From: Priestia endophytica DSM 13796
GTDB taxonomy: Bacteria; Bacillota; Bacilli; Bacillales; Bacillaceae_H
Assembly (NCBI RefSeq): GCF_900115845.1
Contig: NZ_FOXX01000003.1
Span: 89,584 to 136,178, forward strand
Length of the DNA: 46,595 nucleotides
Reading direction: 5' to 3'
Shown: positions 38,833-46,595 of the stretch, piece by piece
Numbering within the stretch: position 1 is the stretch's first letter
How the letters are laid out: the number at the start of each line of letters is the position of its first letter
Notes under the pieces: model-generated
What the model was told of the DNA's origin: nothing
Database searches by the model: none
The model's input: the letters and a program-made list of their open reading frames with translations, nothing else
Position numbers and translations under genes: made by a program

Positions 38833-40195
38833 GGACTTTCTCCTCCATTGATTGTGAATTATGATGCTTGTTCATACTTCTAATTCTTTTTGAAGGAAAC
38901 ATTAAAGTAATTGTTGTACCCTGATTAACTTGGCTCTTTATTGAAATGTCACCATCATGTTTCTGGATCACGTTATAACAATAAGTTAGACCTAATCCAT
39001 AATTTCCAACTCGTCTTTTTGTAGAGTAAAAGGGATCTAATACAAGTGGAACTTGATCTTGCTCTATACCTTTTCCATTATCTTTAAAATCTATATAAAC
39101 TTTATTACGGCTTTGATAAACCTTAATAATTAAAGACCCACCTTTACCCATAGCCTCTATGGCATTTTTAATAATGTTCATAAATGCTTCTTGTATATGT
39201 ATAACATCTCCCGCGAGTTTAACATTTGTTTCGTATTGCTTAATAATTGATATATCTGACGTTATATAAGGCTTTAATAGCTCAAGAGTACGTTCCACAA
39301 TACTATTCAACCAAAAAGTAGATTCTTTAAGATCCATAATATTCAACTTACTTTGGATTCGGGTAGATAACTCCAAAACATGCTGTGTTGAATTCAACGT
39401 TAAATCAATATTTTCAGCGACTTTCTCATTTTCAGGAATATGATCTCGTAATTGGCTTACTAAGAAATCAATCTTTGCTATTTCATTTTTTATAGTGTGA
39501 TTCAAGAGAGCTGTTCCCGATACTACGGCTTTCATGGTAGTATCACGTCTTTCTTTTTCTACTCTAATTTGTACTCCTAAAATACCGTATCTAATAGCAA
39601 AATAAAAAAACACAAAGAACTGAAGGATTATTACCAATGTATTGTATTTCCATATCCCAACAAAACCAAACGCTTCAAGGATAATATTAGTGGTAACAGC
39701 AAATGTAGTCATGGGTACTATTAATAAAGCAGTTAATGCCTTTTGTCTCTTTATCGTTAGCCTTGTTTCTTTCCAAGCCGAATAGACTAATAGAAAGTTA
39801 GATATCAGGACATAAGGAACAATCCAAATAGATAGTACATCAAAGTTCACCCTAAACTCTGGATATATAGGAAAGGTAAAATACATAATAATAGGCGGAA
39901 TCAATAACAACCATTTATACAAATTTTTATGTTTAGGATTACTTATTGTGTCAGAATATATTAGTCCAAATATTAAAATGGCATAGGGAGTCCAATAGTG
40001 TCCAATCGAAGTAAATATACCATCCAATACCAGAGCCCACTCTGGACGTTCTGTACCTTTTCCCAGTAAAACACCTACTCCACCAAATCCTCCGAAAAAG
40101 CCAATATAACTTGCCCATCTGATTTTTTCATTTTTAGGATTTCTAATAAGGAGTATTGCTCCCATTAACCAGAGCAGTATTACAAGTATGAGCAT
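38819..40195 (-). CDS. Membrane histidine kinase with seven-helix sensor
   Basis: 458 residues. The N-terminal half (1-205) is membrane-embedded with about six to seven segments and no large outside loop, suiting a ligand that is a small or lipophilic molecule. The phospho-accepting His is near 233 in GTALLNHTIKNEIAK. ATPase boxes follow: NIIKNAIEAMGKGG (N), FKDNGKGIEQ (G1), YSTKRRVGNYGLGLTY (F, G2). It starts five bases after the alpha/beta hydrolase stop and overlaps the regulator. Topology recalls quorum-sensing kinases such as ComP or AgrC-like proteins, but with a different core. Confidence 0.85.
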   Translation of the reverse strand: MLILVILLWLMGAILLIRNPKNEKIRWASYIGFFGGFGGVGVLLGKGTERPEWALVLDGIFTSIGHYWTPYAILIFGLIYSDTISNPKHKNLYKWLLLIPPIIMYFTFPIYPEFRVNFDVLSIWIVPYVLISNFLLVYSAWKETRLTIKRQKALTALLIVPMTTFAVTTNIILEAFGFVGIWKYNTLVIILQFFVFFYFAIRYGILGVQIRVEKERRDTTMKAVVSGTALLNHTIKNEIAKIDFLVSQLRDHIPENEKVAENIDLTLNSTQHVLELSTRIQSKLNIMDLKESTFWLNSIVERTLELLKPYITSDISIIKQYETNVKLAGDVIHIQEAFMNIIKNAIEAMGKGGSLIIKVYQSRNKVYIDFKDNGKGIEQDQVPLVLDPFYSTKRRVGNYGLGLTYCYNVIQKHDGDISIKSQVNQGTTITLMFPSKRIRSMNKHHNSQSMEEKVHVSN

Positions 40196-40200
40196 ACTAT

Positions 40201-41184
40201 CTACCTCTTCAGCTTATTTTGAATAAAAGAAAGGGTATCTACTGCAATTCTTTTTCGATTTAAAACAATACCGGCATGTCCACCTTTATAGATGTATCTT
40301 GGAGGTCTCCCCCATGCTTCCCATAAGTGATCTGCATCCTCAATGTGAACATACTGATCGTACTTGGCGGAAATAAGCAAAATGTTATCTTTTTTCATTT
40401 TGGGCACAGCTTGACTAGGATCCGTTATCTTCCAGTATGAGGTTAAATCTTCATAGTTTACACCATGCTCTTCTAAATCTTTTCGTATAAACTTTCCAGG
40501 TATAGTATTCCATATCGAATAAGAAAGTCGATTAGCATAGAAAATGGAAGTTAAAATATCAATTTCTGACTCAAGAGTAGCCACCAAATTTGTAATAAAT
40601 CCCCCAAGACTAACGCCAATTAATACGACTGGCCCTTTTTTATTCTTTTTAATCCATTGAATAAGCGCCCTAAGATCTTTTACGGCTTGCCTAGTCGAAT
40701 CAATAGTTCTAGAGATATTAGCACTTATCATAAACTCGCCACTATAAAGTGATGTTTCTGGTTCCCTCTCGAAATGGTAAGGTAACGTAAAATAATACAT
40801 ATTCCATTTCAATTCTTCGGCAATCCGTTCATGGAATATTTTTTTTATTCTGTCAAATGAACTCATACGCCAACCGTGTATAAAAATCACGTTAGGCACT
40901 TCATCATGATGGTTATTAAGAAATACTTCTCCATTTACAAGGTCATTAGGTGTATCGCCTGATGAAAATAGACTTGGAAAACTAAAGCTTCCTACATCAT
41001 ATCCTTCTTTGGAATATTGGATATCATAATTTACATCCGTTTTAAATGATTGATAAAAGCTCTCCCTATCCTTTATAGAAGGTACTTCATTAATCACAGA
41101 AGAAAATTGAGAATTTGCACTACGCCTCCTATGTAAATCATATAAAGCATAATGATCAATTAATTTTGAAATAAACAAATTCAT
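40201..41184 (-). CDS. Alpha/beta hydrolase in a two-component operon
   Basis: 327 residues with an alpha/beta hydrolase core: oxyanion region VIFIHGWRMSS (near 100), nucleophile Ser192 in LIGVSLGGF, probable acid Asp in ISAKYDQYVHIED (near 271) and His in YKGGHAGIVL (near 304). It has no signal peptide, so it works inside the cell. Related genes are annotated as alpha/beta hydrolases or esterases of unknown substrate. Tight packing with a kinase downstream suggests it makes, or removes, the signal that the kinase reads. This is inference. Confidence 0.8.
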   Translation of the reverse strand: MNLFISKLIDHYALYDLHRRRSANSQFSSVINEVPSIKDRESFYQSFKTDVNYDIQYSKEGYDVGSFSFPSLFSSGDTPNDLVNGEVFLNNHHDEVPNVIFIHGWRMSSFDRIKKIFHERIAEELKWNMYYFTLPYHFEREPETSLYSGEFMISANISRTIDSTRQAVKDLRALIQWIKKNKKGPVVLIGVSLGGFITNLVATLESEIDILTSIFYANRLSYSIWNTIPGKFIRKDLEEHGVNYEDLTSYWKITDPSQAVPKMKKDNILLISAKYDQYVHIEDADHLWEAWGRPPRYIYKGGHAGIVLNRKRIAVDTLSFIQNKLKR

Positions 41185-41214
41185 TACCCCTAACTCTTTT
41201 CTTAGCCTATATAA

Positions 41215-41847
41215 TTAGAATTTACTTTGCAAAATATTTAATATATCTTGTGGCCTATCGGCAATATGATTTGGCTCTCCTGCTTCTAGAAGTTCTTTAG
41301 AATCATATCCCCAAGATACTGCTATACAATATAATTGATTTTGCTTAGCAGCCTTAATATCCCTTAGTTCATCACCTATATAAATAATATCCTCGGCTTT
41401 TAAATTATGAACTTTTAAGAAAAAGGATATTTCCCCTTTCTTAGAAAATGGATTGAATGAATAATGGGCATAGTCGAATATATCCATAGAATTATTTATT
41501 AAAAACCTACTAGTTGTATCTCGAGAATTCGTAGTCAAAAAACCCAATTGAAAACCCATTTTCTTTAATTGAACTATAACACCATGAATCCCCTTTACTG
41601 GTTCTAAATCGGGGAGATATTGTTGGTATCTCTGTTTTATTTTCATACCTGCTATAGGCATCTTATATATTGGTATATTCAATACTCTACACCTATCACG
41701 TACAGACAATGTACTTAGATATGGAATTTCCTCCTCAGCAATCTTCCTGTATTCATACTTTCCTGCAATTTCGTTAAATATATTAATAGCCAAATGTTTA
41801 GTATTTAAAAGAGTACCATTAAAATTAAAAAGTATAGTTTTATCCAT
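41215..41847 (-). CDS. HAD-family protein with both catalytic Asp replaced by Asn
   Basis: A Cof/PGP-like haloacid dehalogenase protein, about 210 residues. Motif I, normally DxDGT, reads LFNFNGTLLNT: AAT-TTT-AAT in the DNA, so both the nucleophile and the acid/base Asp are Asn. Motif II (FLTTNS), the Lys region (FSKKGEISFFLK) and motif IV (IYIGDELRDIKAA) are intact. Phosphatase activity is therefore not expected. GGAAAGGG lies six bases before the ATG at 41847; the frame upstream has no site. It is the first gene of the operon and lies 30 bases before the hydrolase. Confidence 0.75.
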   Translation of the reverse strand: MDKTILFNFNGTLLNTKHLAINIFNEIAGKYEYRKIAEEEIPYLSTLSVRDRCRVLNIPIYKMPIAGMKIKQRYQQYLPDLEPVKGIHGVIVQLKKMGFQLGFLTTNSRDTTSRFLINNSMDIFDYAHYSFNPFSKKGEISFFLKVHNLKAEDIIYIGDELRDIKAAKQNQLYCIAVSWGYDSKELLEAGEPNHIADRPQDILNILQSKF

Positions 41848-41963
41848 ATTAACCCTTTCCAAATTGTTTACAGTTAAATAGGTCTTATTTTTCAATTATA
41901 TCAAATTAAGGTAATGAACTGTAATACAATAGATTTCAATTTTTTAAATTCAAATTATTTCTA

Positions 41964-42218
41964 TTACATAAAGTAAACAAAGGCTCCTATAACAATAAGA
42001 ATCACAATTAATGGTAATGCCAAAACAGCCAAACACCCTATAATTTCAAACAGAATACAAAACACAAGATAGGAACCAATCAGAAAGATCCCAATAAGCA
42101 ATAACAAACCTAAAATCTTCAAAAGAGCATATTTAAAGAAAAAAAAGAACCCAATTAGACATAGTAGAACGATGGTGCATACAAAAATCGGTTTTATCCT
42201 GCGATTAACAGCTTCCAC
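41964..42218 (-). CDS. Small multi-helix membrane protein, unknown
   Basis: 84 residues from a GTG at 42218: a basic N-terminal RRIKP then three hydrophobic segments (IFVCTIVLLCLIGFFFFF, ILGLLLLIGIFLIGSYLVF, CLAVLALPLIVILIVIGAF). AAAGGGGGAT precedes that GTG. The ATG at 42278 would start upstream of a terminator hairpin (42242-42270) and is less likely. No family recognised. Confidence 0.55.
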   Translation of the reverse strand: MEAVNRRIKPIFVCTIVLLCLIGFFFFFKYALLKILGLLLLIGIFLIGSYLVFCILFEIIGCLAVLALPLIVILIVIGAFVYFM

Positions 42219-42241
42219 CTTCTCATCCCCCTTTAATGAAA

Positions 42242-42270
42242 TAAGCCTCCCATGGTCCATGAGAGGCTTA
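42242..42270 (-). terminator. Terminator of the parMR-like operon
   Basis: TAAGCCTC, CATGG and CCATG, GAGGCTTA form a nested stem with one mismatch, followed by TTATTTC on the minus strand. It lies 22 bases behind the parR-like stop. Confidence 0.65.
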
Positions 42271-42291
42271 ACATTCATTCCCTAAAAGTTA

Positions 42292-42696
42292 TCAAAAAAT
42301 CGATTTTGGGTTAACCTCTTGATAATTGACTTTACTTTTGGTTTCTGGTTTATTCGGTTCTTCATTTATTGGACGTTCATTTTGTACAGAGGAATACAGG
42401 TTCTCAGAGGCAGACGAACCTTTTCCTAGAGATCCCCCCGAAAGTATACTTTCTTTTACCGTTAAGGTATCTTTTCCTCTAAGGGCCTCTAAGATAAACA
42501 TATCCCGACTCATTTCTTTATCGACATGATGATTTAAAATGCTCTCCGTCCCATATAGCTCAATCATATGATACACCATCTTACGTAAAGAAAGCGCAAT
42601 GTTATCTTGATTTTCAAACCACTCATAAAATTCATCGGTTTCATTGCTTTTAAACTTCCAGTTATACTGTGTTTTTCTTTTTTTTTCGTTCGTCAT
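42292..42696 (-). CDS. ParR-like adaptor of an actin-type segregation system
   Basis: 134 residues, directly behind and nearly touching the actin-like gene. The N-terminal half (TQYNWKFKSNETDEFYEWF, SLRKMVYHMIELYG) has the strand-helix-helix pattern of ParR-like ribbon-helix-helix DNA-binding proteins; the second half is disordered and acidic, as expected for the ParM-binding tail. Such proteins bind the plasmid centromere and cap the filament. Identity is from context and pattern, not from a strong motif. AAAGGT precedes the ATG. Confidence 0.6.
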   Translation of the reverse strand: MTNEKKRKTQYNWKFKSNETDEFYEWFENQDNIALSLRKMVYHMIELYGTESILNHHVDKEMSRDMFILEALRGKDTLTVKESILSGGSLGKGSSASENLYSSVQNERPINEEPNKPETKSKVNYQEVNPKSIF

Positions 42697-42700
42697 ACCT

Positions 42701-43885
42701 TTACATCACCACAGTTTCTTTGTATTCTTCTGTAAATAGCATGTTGCGATTTAAGATATCTAATCCTTTCACGTTCATATCAACAGCATATTGTTCGGGG
42801 ATCCAAAGGACTTTCGCATCCACAGAGTCCGCAAATTCTTTTAAGTATTTATACATATCCTCTTTAAATTCGATGGAGCCTCCTCCATAGCAAGCTAGAT
42901 ATTCTGGTTCACTAGAGAGTGTTGTTGTGTATTTACGTTCTACATCTTCCAAAATGAAATCCACTTGATTGATACGAGCCTCACGCAAGTAATGAACAGC
43001 TAAGTCATGATCTTTAGGATACTCATCTGGTCGCTCAATATATTTCGCAAATTGCTGACGATTAATATTAAGGCCTTTACGTTCTTCTTTCATTAATTGA
43101 ATTGCTTCTTCGACCGCATGCCCTACTCCACGTCGTTCTCCTGTACACTGCTCTGGTTGAGGATTTACACCCACAGAATAAATGTACTCGGTTGTACCAC
43201 TTCCAATATCGATATGCATAATTTTGGAGTTTGTGAAATGCGATCCATCGATTTTCTTCATTCCATACTCTTTGCAAAACTCTTTAAACATATCATTTGG
43301 TCCTTCAAAGATTGCATATAACGCCGGAATACCTTCTTTGGTAACCTTTACTTGTGAGAAGTTTAATTCTACGGTTACCTGTTCTTGACCTACATACACA
43401 ATGACCACATGAGAAGTTTCCATAAAACGCTCTTCTAACTGTCTCGCTGTCTCTATATTGTGTTGACTGGCTGGGATGGCACTACTCATACCCACTTCGG
43501 CTTTTAAGGATTGAGGAAGGTTCCCTTCCGCATCATAATGTTTTTGCACAGCTCTTCCTGCCACATAACCTAACGTATTAATTAAAGGTAAATCACTACT
43601 ATGCTTTTCATGAACGGCAATATCCATATTACTTACGCCTTCTGTAGTTTGAATTGCTCGTTCTCCAATCATATATAAACCATCACGACGAATGGATGAG
43701 CTTGAAATATGTACGAGTAATTGGTCAATGAGATTTGCTACGTTCTTTTTTACATCATTTTCATGGACTGAAGGTTTTCGATTAATTCTTTTATAAGCAC
43801 TTGGAACTTTCACTACCTCTTTCATGCCTGGTTCAAGAATCTTCATTTTATCGTTTCCGATATCATTAGCAAGGATCAATTTCAT
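42701..43885 (-). CDS. Actin-like plasmid segregation ATPase (ParM/StbA family)
   Basis: A 394-residue actin-like protein that pushes plasmid copies apart. Actin-family signature positions are visible: phosphate 1 NDIGNDKMKIL at the N-terminus, phosphate 2 MHIDIGSGTTEYIY (near 220) and the adenosine-loop CYGGGS (near 350). Length and arrangement fit ParM/Alp-type proteins of Gram-positive plasmids. AAAAAGGAGTGGGA precedes the ATG at 43885; the frame upstream to 43993 lies in AT-rich control DNA. This gene is evidence for a low-copy plasmid. Confidence 0.85.
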   Translation of the reverse strand: MKLILANDIGNDKMKILEPGMKEVVKVPSAYKRINRKPSVHENDVKKNVANLIDQLLVHISSSSIRRDGLYMIGERAIQTTEGVSNMDIAVHEKHSSDLPLINTLGYVAGRAVQKHYDAEGNLPQSLKAEVGMSSAIPASQHNIETARQLEERFMETSHVVIVYVGQEQVTVELNFSQVKVTKEGIPALYAIFEGPNDMFKEFCKEYGMKKIDGSHFTNSKIMHIDIGSGTTEYIYSVGVNPQPEQCTGERRGVGHAVEEAIQLMKEERKGLNINRQQFAKYIERPDEYPKDHDLAVHYLREARINQVDFILEDVERKYTTTLSSEPEYLACYGGGSIEFKEDMYKYLKEFADSVDAKVLWIPEQYAVDMNVKGLDILNRNMLFTEEYKETVVM

Positions 43886-44239
43886 TATTAAATCCCACTC
43901 CTTTTTTATTTTCTCATATATTGTAGCATAAAATACATACATATTTAATATTTTAAATATATTTTTTATACCTTTTTTATAATTTAAAAACAAAAATATA
44001 AAACGAAGTAATTTTTATATAATAATTGTATAAATACTAATATATTATTATATAAACTCAGATAAAAATGTACAAAACACTTATTTTAAATATAAATTAT
44101 ATATTTTTAGTAAATTTTAATTTTCTTTTTTATATAAAATTAATGCATAATGACTCTTCATTTAAAATTTTATTCACAGAGAAGATTTTAAATAACTATA
44201 GTGAATTTAAACCTAAGTAGTTATAAGTTAGTGTAAACA
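43886..44239. other. Very AT-rich non-coding region next to parM
   Basis: 350 bases, far richer in A and T than the genes. It holds many short tracts such as TATATAATAATTG, TATATTATTATATAA and AAATTTTA. No ORF is supported. Its position directly before parM suits the promoter and the centromere bound by the ParR-like protein; an origin of replication is a second possibility. No array of regular iterons is evident by eye. Confidence 0.45.
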
Positions 44240-44515
44240 TTAAGGAGAGTTAAAACTTAACTTCAAACCCTTATAAAACATACTTATAAACTCTATAGAT
44301 AAGTGTAAACAAAGGTAATTATAAATAATAAAAACTTAAGTGCAAGTTAAAACCTACATTTATGTAACATTAAGGATAACTTTAGTGATATCAAATTAAT
44401 TATTAAAGAAACCGCCCAAATGATTGATAAAAGTGTACATATTACCGGAAAATGAATTAAAAACTTATATCTCAACATTATCAAAAGATAACTATCAACG
44501 TTTTGATAAGTTTTT
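44240..44515 (+). pseudogene. Decayed tandem copy A of the DUF3967-like gene start
   Basis: A degenerate copy of the leader and first 75 codons of the gene at 44980. Landmarks are AAACTTAACTT at 44253 and the segment DIKLIIKETAQMIDKSVHI, parallel to DIKLTIKEAAQKIDESVHV in the intact gene. Several stops interrupt it. Confidence 0.75.
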
Positions 44516-44570
44516 TATCTAAATGTTATTATTAATTATTGAATAGTAACATTCAGAAGGAAAAAGTTGA

Positions 44571-44588
44571 GTTAAGTTGAAACTTAAC
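44571..44588. promoter_or_regulatory. Palindrome repeated before each tandem copy
   Basis: GTTAAGTT, GA, AACTTAAC: a perfect 8-bp inverted repeat. Versions stand before copy A (AGTTAAAACTTAAC, 44248) and before the intact gene (AAGTTGAAACTTAAC, 44912). It is a candidate operator of the MerR-type product. Confidence 0.5.
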
Positions 44589-44862
44589 TTTAAATCTTCG
44601 TAAAATAGGGTTATCATCTCTATAGGTAGGTGTAAACAAAGGTGAAGATATGTGGTGAAAACCTAAGGGAAAGTGAAAACCCAACTTTACAAAACCTCAA
44701 GGATAACTTTGGTAATAACAAACTAATCACTAAAGAAGGCGCTTAGAATATTGATGAAAGTGTACAAGTGTTTAGGAGTGGAATGGAAGAATTAAAGAAT
44801 CATATTCTATCTTTACAAAGAGAAAGTGGATATCATTATTTGGATAAACCTTTTATATCATA
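44572..44862 (+). pseudogene. Decayed tandem copy B of the DUF3967-like gene start
   Basis: Reads from GTG at 44642 as ENLRESENPTLQNLKDN, NKLITKEGA, one TAG (44744-44746), then NIDESVQVFRSGMEEL, NHILSLQRESGYHYLDK. The intact gene reads the same pattern, with Gln at the stop position. It breaks off where the coiled-coil part would begin. Copy A and B starts are 327 bases apart; B and the intact one are 338 apart. Confidence 0.8.
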
Positions 44863-44979
44863 GTTACTATTAGCTACTAAGTAGAAACAAGAGGGAGGAA
44901 AAGGGTAAGGAAAGTTGAAACTTAACTTTAAATTCTTATAAAATAAGTTTATTATCTCTATAGGTAGGTGAAGACAAAG

Positions 44980-45534
44980 GTGAAAACAGATAACGAAAAC
45001 CTAAGGGAAAGTGAAAACCCAACTTCAGATAACATTGATGATAACTCTGGTGATATAAAACTAACTATTAAAGAAGCTGCTCAAAAGATTGATGAAAGTG
45101 TACATGTTGTCCGCAACTGGATGAAAGAACTAAAAAATCACATTCCTACTTTACAAGGAGAAAATGGGTATCATTATTTTGATAAGTCTTCAATTGAACA
45201 GTTATTATTAATTAAGAAACTAAGTAGGGAACAAGGTTATTCCATTAAACAAATTAATCATTATCTTTCTACTGGTGATGATCCTTTAAAACCTGCAAGG
45301 ACACCAGAGGATCCCGTTATGTTGGAACTAGAGGTTATTAAGGAACATTTAAAGAGACAAGAAGAATTTAACCAGGCACTAATTAATAGATTAGAAAAAC
45401 AACAAGAGTACATACAGAACTCCTTAGAAAAGAGGGACCAACAACTTCTGGACGTAGTTAAAGAAACCCAACAATCAAAATCTGAAGTAGCTGCAACTAA
45501 AAAGAAGGGGTTTTTCGCTCGATTGTTTTCTTAA
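44980..45534 (+). CDS. MerR-type HTH/DUF3967-like plasmid protein with coiled coil
   Basis: About 184 residues. A MerR-like helix-turn-helix (LTIKEAAQKIDESVHVVRNW to YHYFDKSSIEQLLLIKKL, about 30-85), then a coiled coil (LEVIKEHLKRQEEFNQALIN, LEKQQEYIQNSLEKR) and a basic, amphipathic end KKKGFFARLFS that could bind membrane. RacA and DUF3967 proteins of Bacillus plasmids share this plan, so a role in DNA anchoring or replication control is plausible. The frame opens with GTG at 44968, but AGGTG upstream favours the GTG at 44980. Two decayed copies precede it. Confidence 0.7.
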   Translation: MKTDNENLRESENPTSDNIDDNSGDIKLTIKEAAQKIDESVHVVRNWMKELKNHIPTLQGENGYHYFDKSSIEQLLLIKKLSREQGYSIKQINHYLSTGDDPLKPARTPEDPVMLELEVIKEHLKRQEEFNQALINRLEKQQEYIQNSLEKRDQQLLDVVKETQQSKSEVAATKKKGFFARLFS

Positions 45535-45565
45535 GAAGGCGTGTAGAAAGAAAATCTTATAGGTA

Positions 45566-45617
45566 AAAATAAGGGCATATTTTGGGAAAAGGCAAACCCA
45601 AACATGCTCTTATTTAA
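45566..45617 (+). terminator. Terminator of the DUF3967-like gene
   Basis: AAATAAGGGCATATTTTGGG pairs imperfectly with CCCAAACATGCTCTTATTT around AAAAGGCAAA. Confidence 0.7.
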
Positions 45618-45742
45618 TAGGATTGATTAACTTTTCACAAAAAAGGTTGATTGTTTTAAAATCCTTGCTTTATTAAAACTCTCAATTGCCTAACATTGCT
45701 CTATTATAGCTTTTATTTCTGAATTCCCCCGTTATTCAGGGA

Positions 45743-46174
45743 CTAAATTGAAGTGTCTAAACGAATAGTCTCGTCTTTAAATATAGTTCCATTTTTGGCT
45801 TTTCGGTACACATTAATCATAACTTGACTATCCCCTTGCCATTTAACCTCAAAATTATCAACTGTCGTTAAATCAAACCCTGTAAGTTCTTTATATTTCA
45901 CCAACTTGCTACCATATTCTCCGTAATAAATCCGTAGGGAAGAGTATCCATAGGTTATCTTTTTATCCTTCTCATCTATAGTTCTGGTACTCATTTCCTG
46001 AAAGTCGATGGTATGTACTAGAGTTGGCGAATGGCTTGTAAGAAAAGAAGTTCCACTCAGAGGGGGAGACTTAGAAACTTCTTCTTCCCATTCATCCGAT
46101 GTTGAACAGCCAAAAAGAATGAATGTTATTCCTAATACCAACATCAAAAATTTAAGAAGTATATTTGCCTTCAT
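45743..46174 (-). CDS. Putative lipoprotein, unknown
   Basis: 143 residues with a lipoprotein signal peptide: basic start, hydrophobic LLKFLMLVLGITFILFGCS with the lipobox Cys near 23. The mature part is beta-rich (ITYGYSSLRIYYGEYG, FEVKWQGDSQVMINVYRK). AAGGAGACAAGAA precedes the ATG. Convergent with the DUF3967-like gene. No family recognised. Confidence 0.65.
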   Translation of the reverse strand: MKANILLKFLMLVLGITFILFGCSTSDEWEEEVSKSPPLSGTSFLTSHSPTLVHTIDFQEMSTRTIDEKDKKITYGYSSLRIYYGEYGSKLVKYKELTGFDLTTVDNFEVKWQGDSQVMINVYRKAKNGTIFKDETIRLDTSI

Positions 46175-46286
46175 TTCTTGTCTCCTTAAATATAAGAATT
46201 CGTCTTCAACAAACCTTCACTTTAATAGCATGACTTTAAATTCAAGGTTTACTGTCTGTTACTAACACAGTAATTTTACATTTTGT

Positions 46287-46595
46287 TTAAGAATAATGTG
46301 CTAAAATAGCCTTCATTCTGGCCATTTCATCTTCTTGTGATTCATCATTTATGGAAAGAGTGCTTTCTTTTACTTTTTCTTGTTGTTCTTGAAACCAATC
46401 CGGAAGCATTTCTTTACGCACAATTTTACGAGGAGTTACAACTCCATACTCTTCTTTATCTTTTTGATCTGCTGTTTGCACAAGTTCATTAAATTTATTT
46501 AAAGCAATACGATACACCAACTTACATTGCTCTTCAAAGCTCATAGAACGCGTTTTTATGTATGTAAATAAAGCATGAATAGATTCATAAGCAAT
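46287..46595 (-). CDS. C-terminal part of an unidentified protein, 5' partial
   Basis: The frame is open to the window edge on the minus strand: AYESIHALFTYIKTRSMSF, EEQCKLVYRIALNKFNELV, KIVRKEMLPDWFQEQ and a Glu-rich tail. The first ATG, at 46544, is preceded by in-frame codons, so the gene most likely starts beyond the window. The helix followed by RKEMLPDWF resembles the C-terminus of DnaD/replication-initiator proteins, where such a linker binds partner proteins; this is a weak resemblance. Confidence 0.45.
   Translation of the reverse strand: MAYESIHALFTYIKTRSMSFEEQCKLVYRIALNKFNELVQTADQKDKEEYGVVTPRKIVRKEMLPDWFQEQQEKVKESTLSINDESQEDEMARMKAILAHYS

Noticed and set aside
44160-44960. CRISPR-like array upstream of the DUF3967-like gene
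   Set aside because: The repeat unit is over 300 bases and contains a decayed gene start; there are no short regular repeats with spacers. No CRISPR array was seen elsewhere in the window.

Overview
The window is low-GC Firmicute DNA and looks like Priestia (Bacillus) megaterium or a close relative. It carries spore-coat genes (cotJABC, cotA), a spore cortex-lytic enzyme, a CYP106-type cytochrome P450 and strong AGGAGG ribosome binding sites throughout. The species call is inference from gene content; no rRNA or tRNA gene is present.

Region 1 (1-7.5 kb): the end of a collagen-like gene, the cotJABC operon and cotA are followed by a decayed prophage. It holds an inactivated large terminase gene, an apparently intact small terminase gene, several very small ORFs, a possible type I toxin, an N-terminally truncated tyrosine integrase and an epimerase remnant. 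A 32-bp direct repeat (249-280 and 7429-7460, 30 of 32 identical) has one copy just behind the integrase remnant, as an att site would.

Region 2 (7.6-30.1 kb): ordinary chromosomal housekeeping and accessory genes: an MFS exporter, a broken carboxylesterase, a broken HesB-like gene, bcrC behind an ECF-sigma promoter, the copper genes ycnJ/ycnI, a two-component system, padR with a P450, a DUF3231 protein, azlCD with an XRE-cupin regulator, a LysM-CAP protein, paired chromate transporters, an Ecs-like ABC transporter with a frameshifted ATPase, glutamate racemase, a VOC protein, a broken DUF1648 gene, a Tyr/Pro-rich protein, a YaaH/SleL-type enzyme and endonuclease V. Three genes here are interrupted by single in-frame stops, each one G:C to A:T change away from a Gln or Trp codon.

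Region 3 (30.1-33.5 kb): a phage YqaJ fragment and non-coding debris, then a complete-looking group II intron (about 2.7 kb, minus strand) with a reverse transcriptase/HNH maturase. Its 5' flank is a conjugative coupling-protein gene cut directly after NDPKG. Its 3' flank does not continue that gene. The intron therefore marks the boundary between chromosome-like and plasmid-like DNA.

Region 4 (33.5-46.6 kb): plasmid- or ICE-like DNA. It has a conjugation cluster (coupling protein, TrbC-like pilin, a thioredoxin-fold membrane protein, a large coiled-coil membrane protein), two divergent XRE regulators, a four-gene operon (HAD-like protein, alpha/beta hydrolase, membrane histidine kinase, NarL-type regulator), an actin-type ParM/ParR segregation operon next to very AT-rich DNA, and a MerR-HTH/DUF3967-like gene preceded by two decayed tandem copies of itself. 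A lipoprotein gene and a partial gene at the right edge complete the window.
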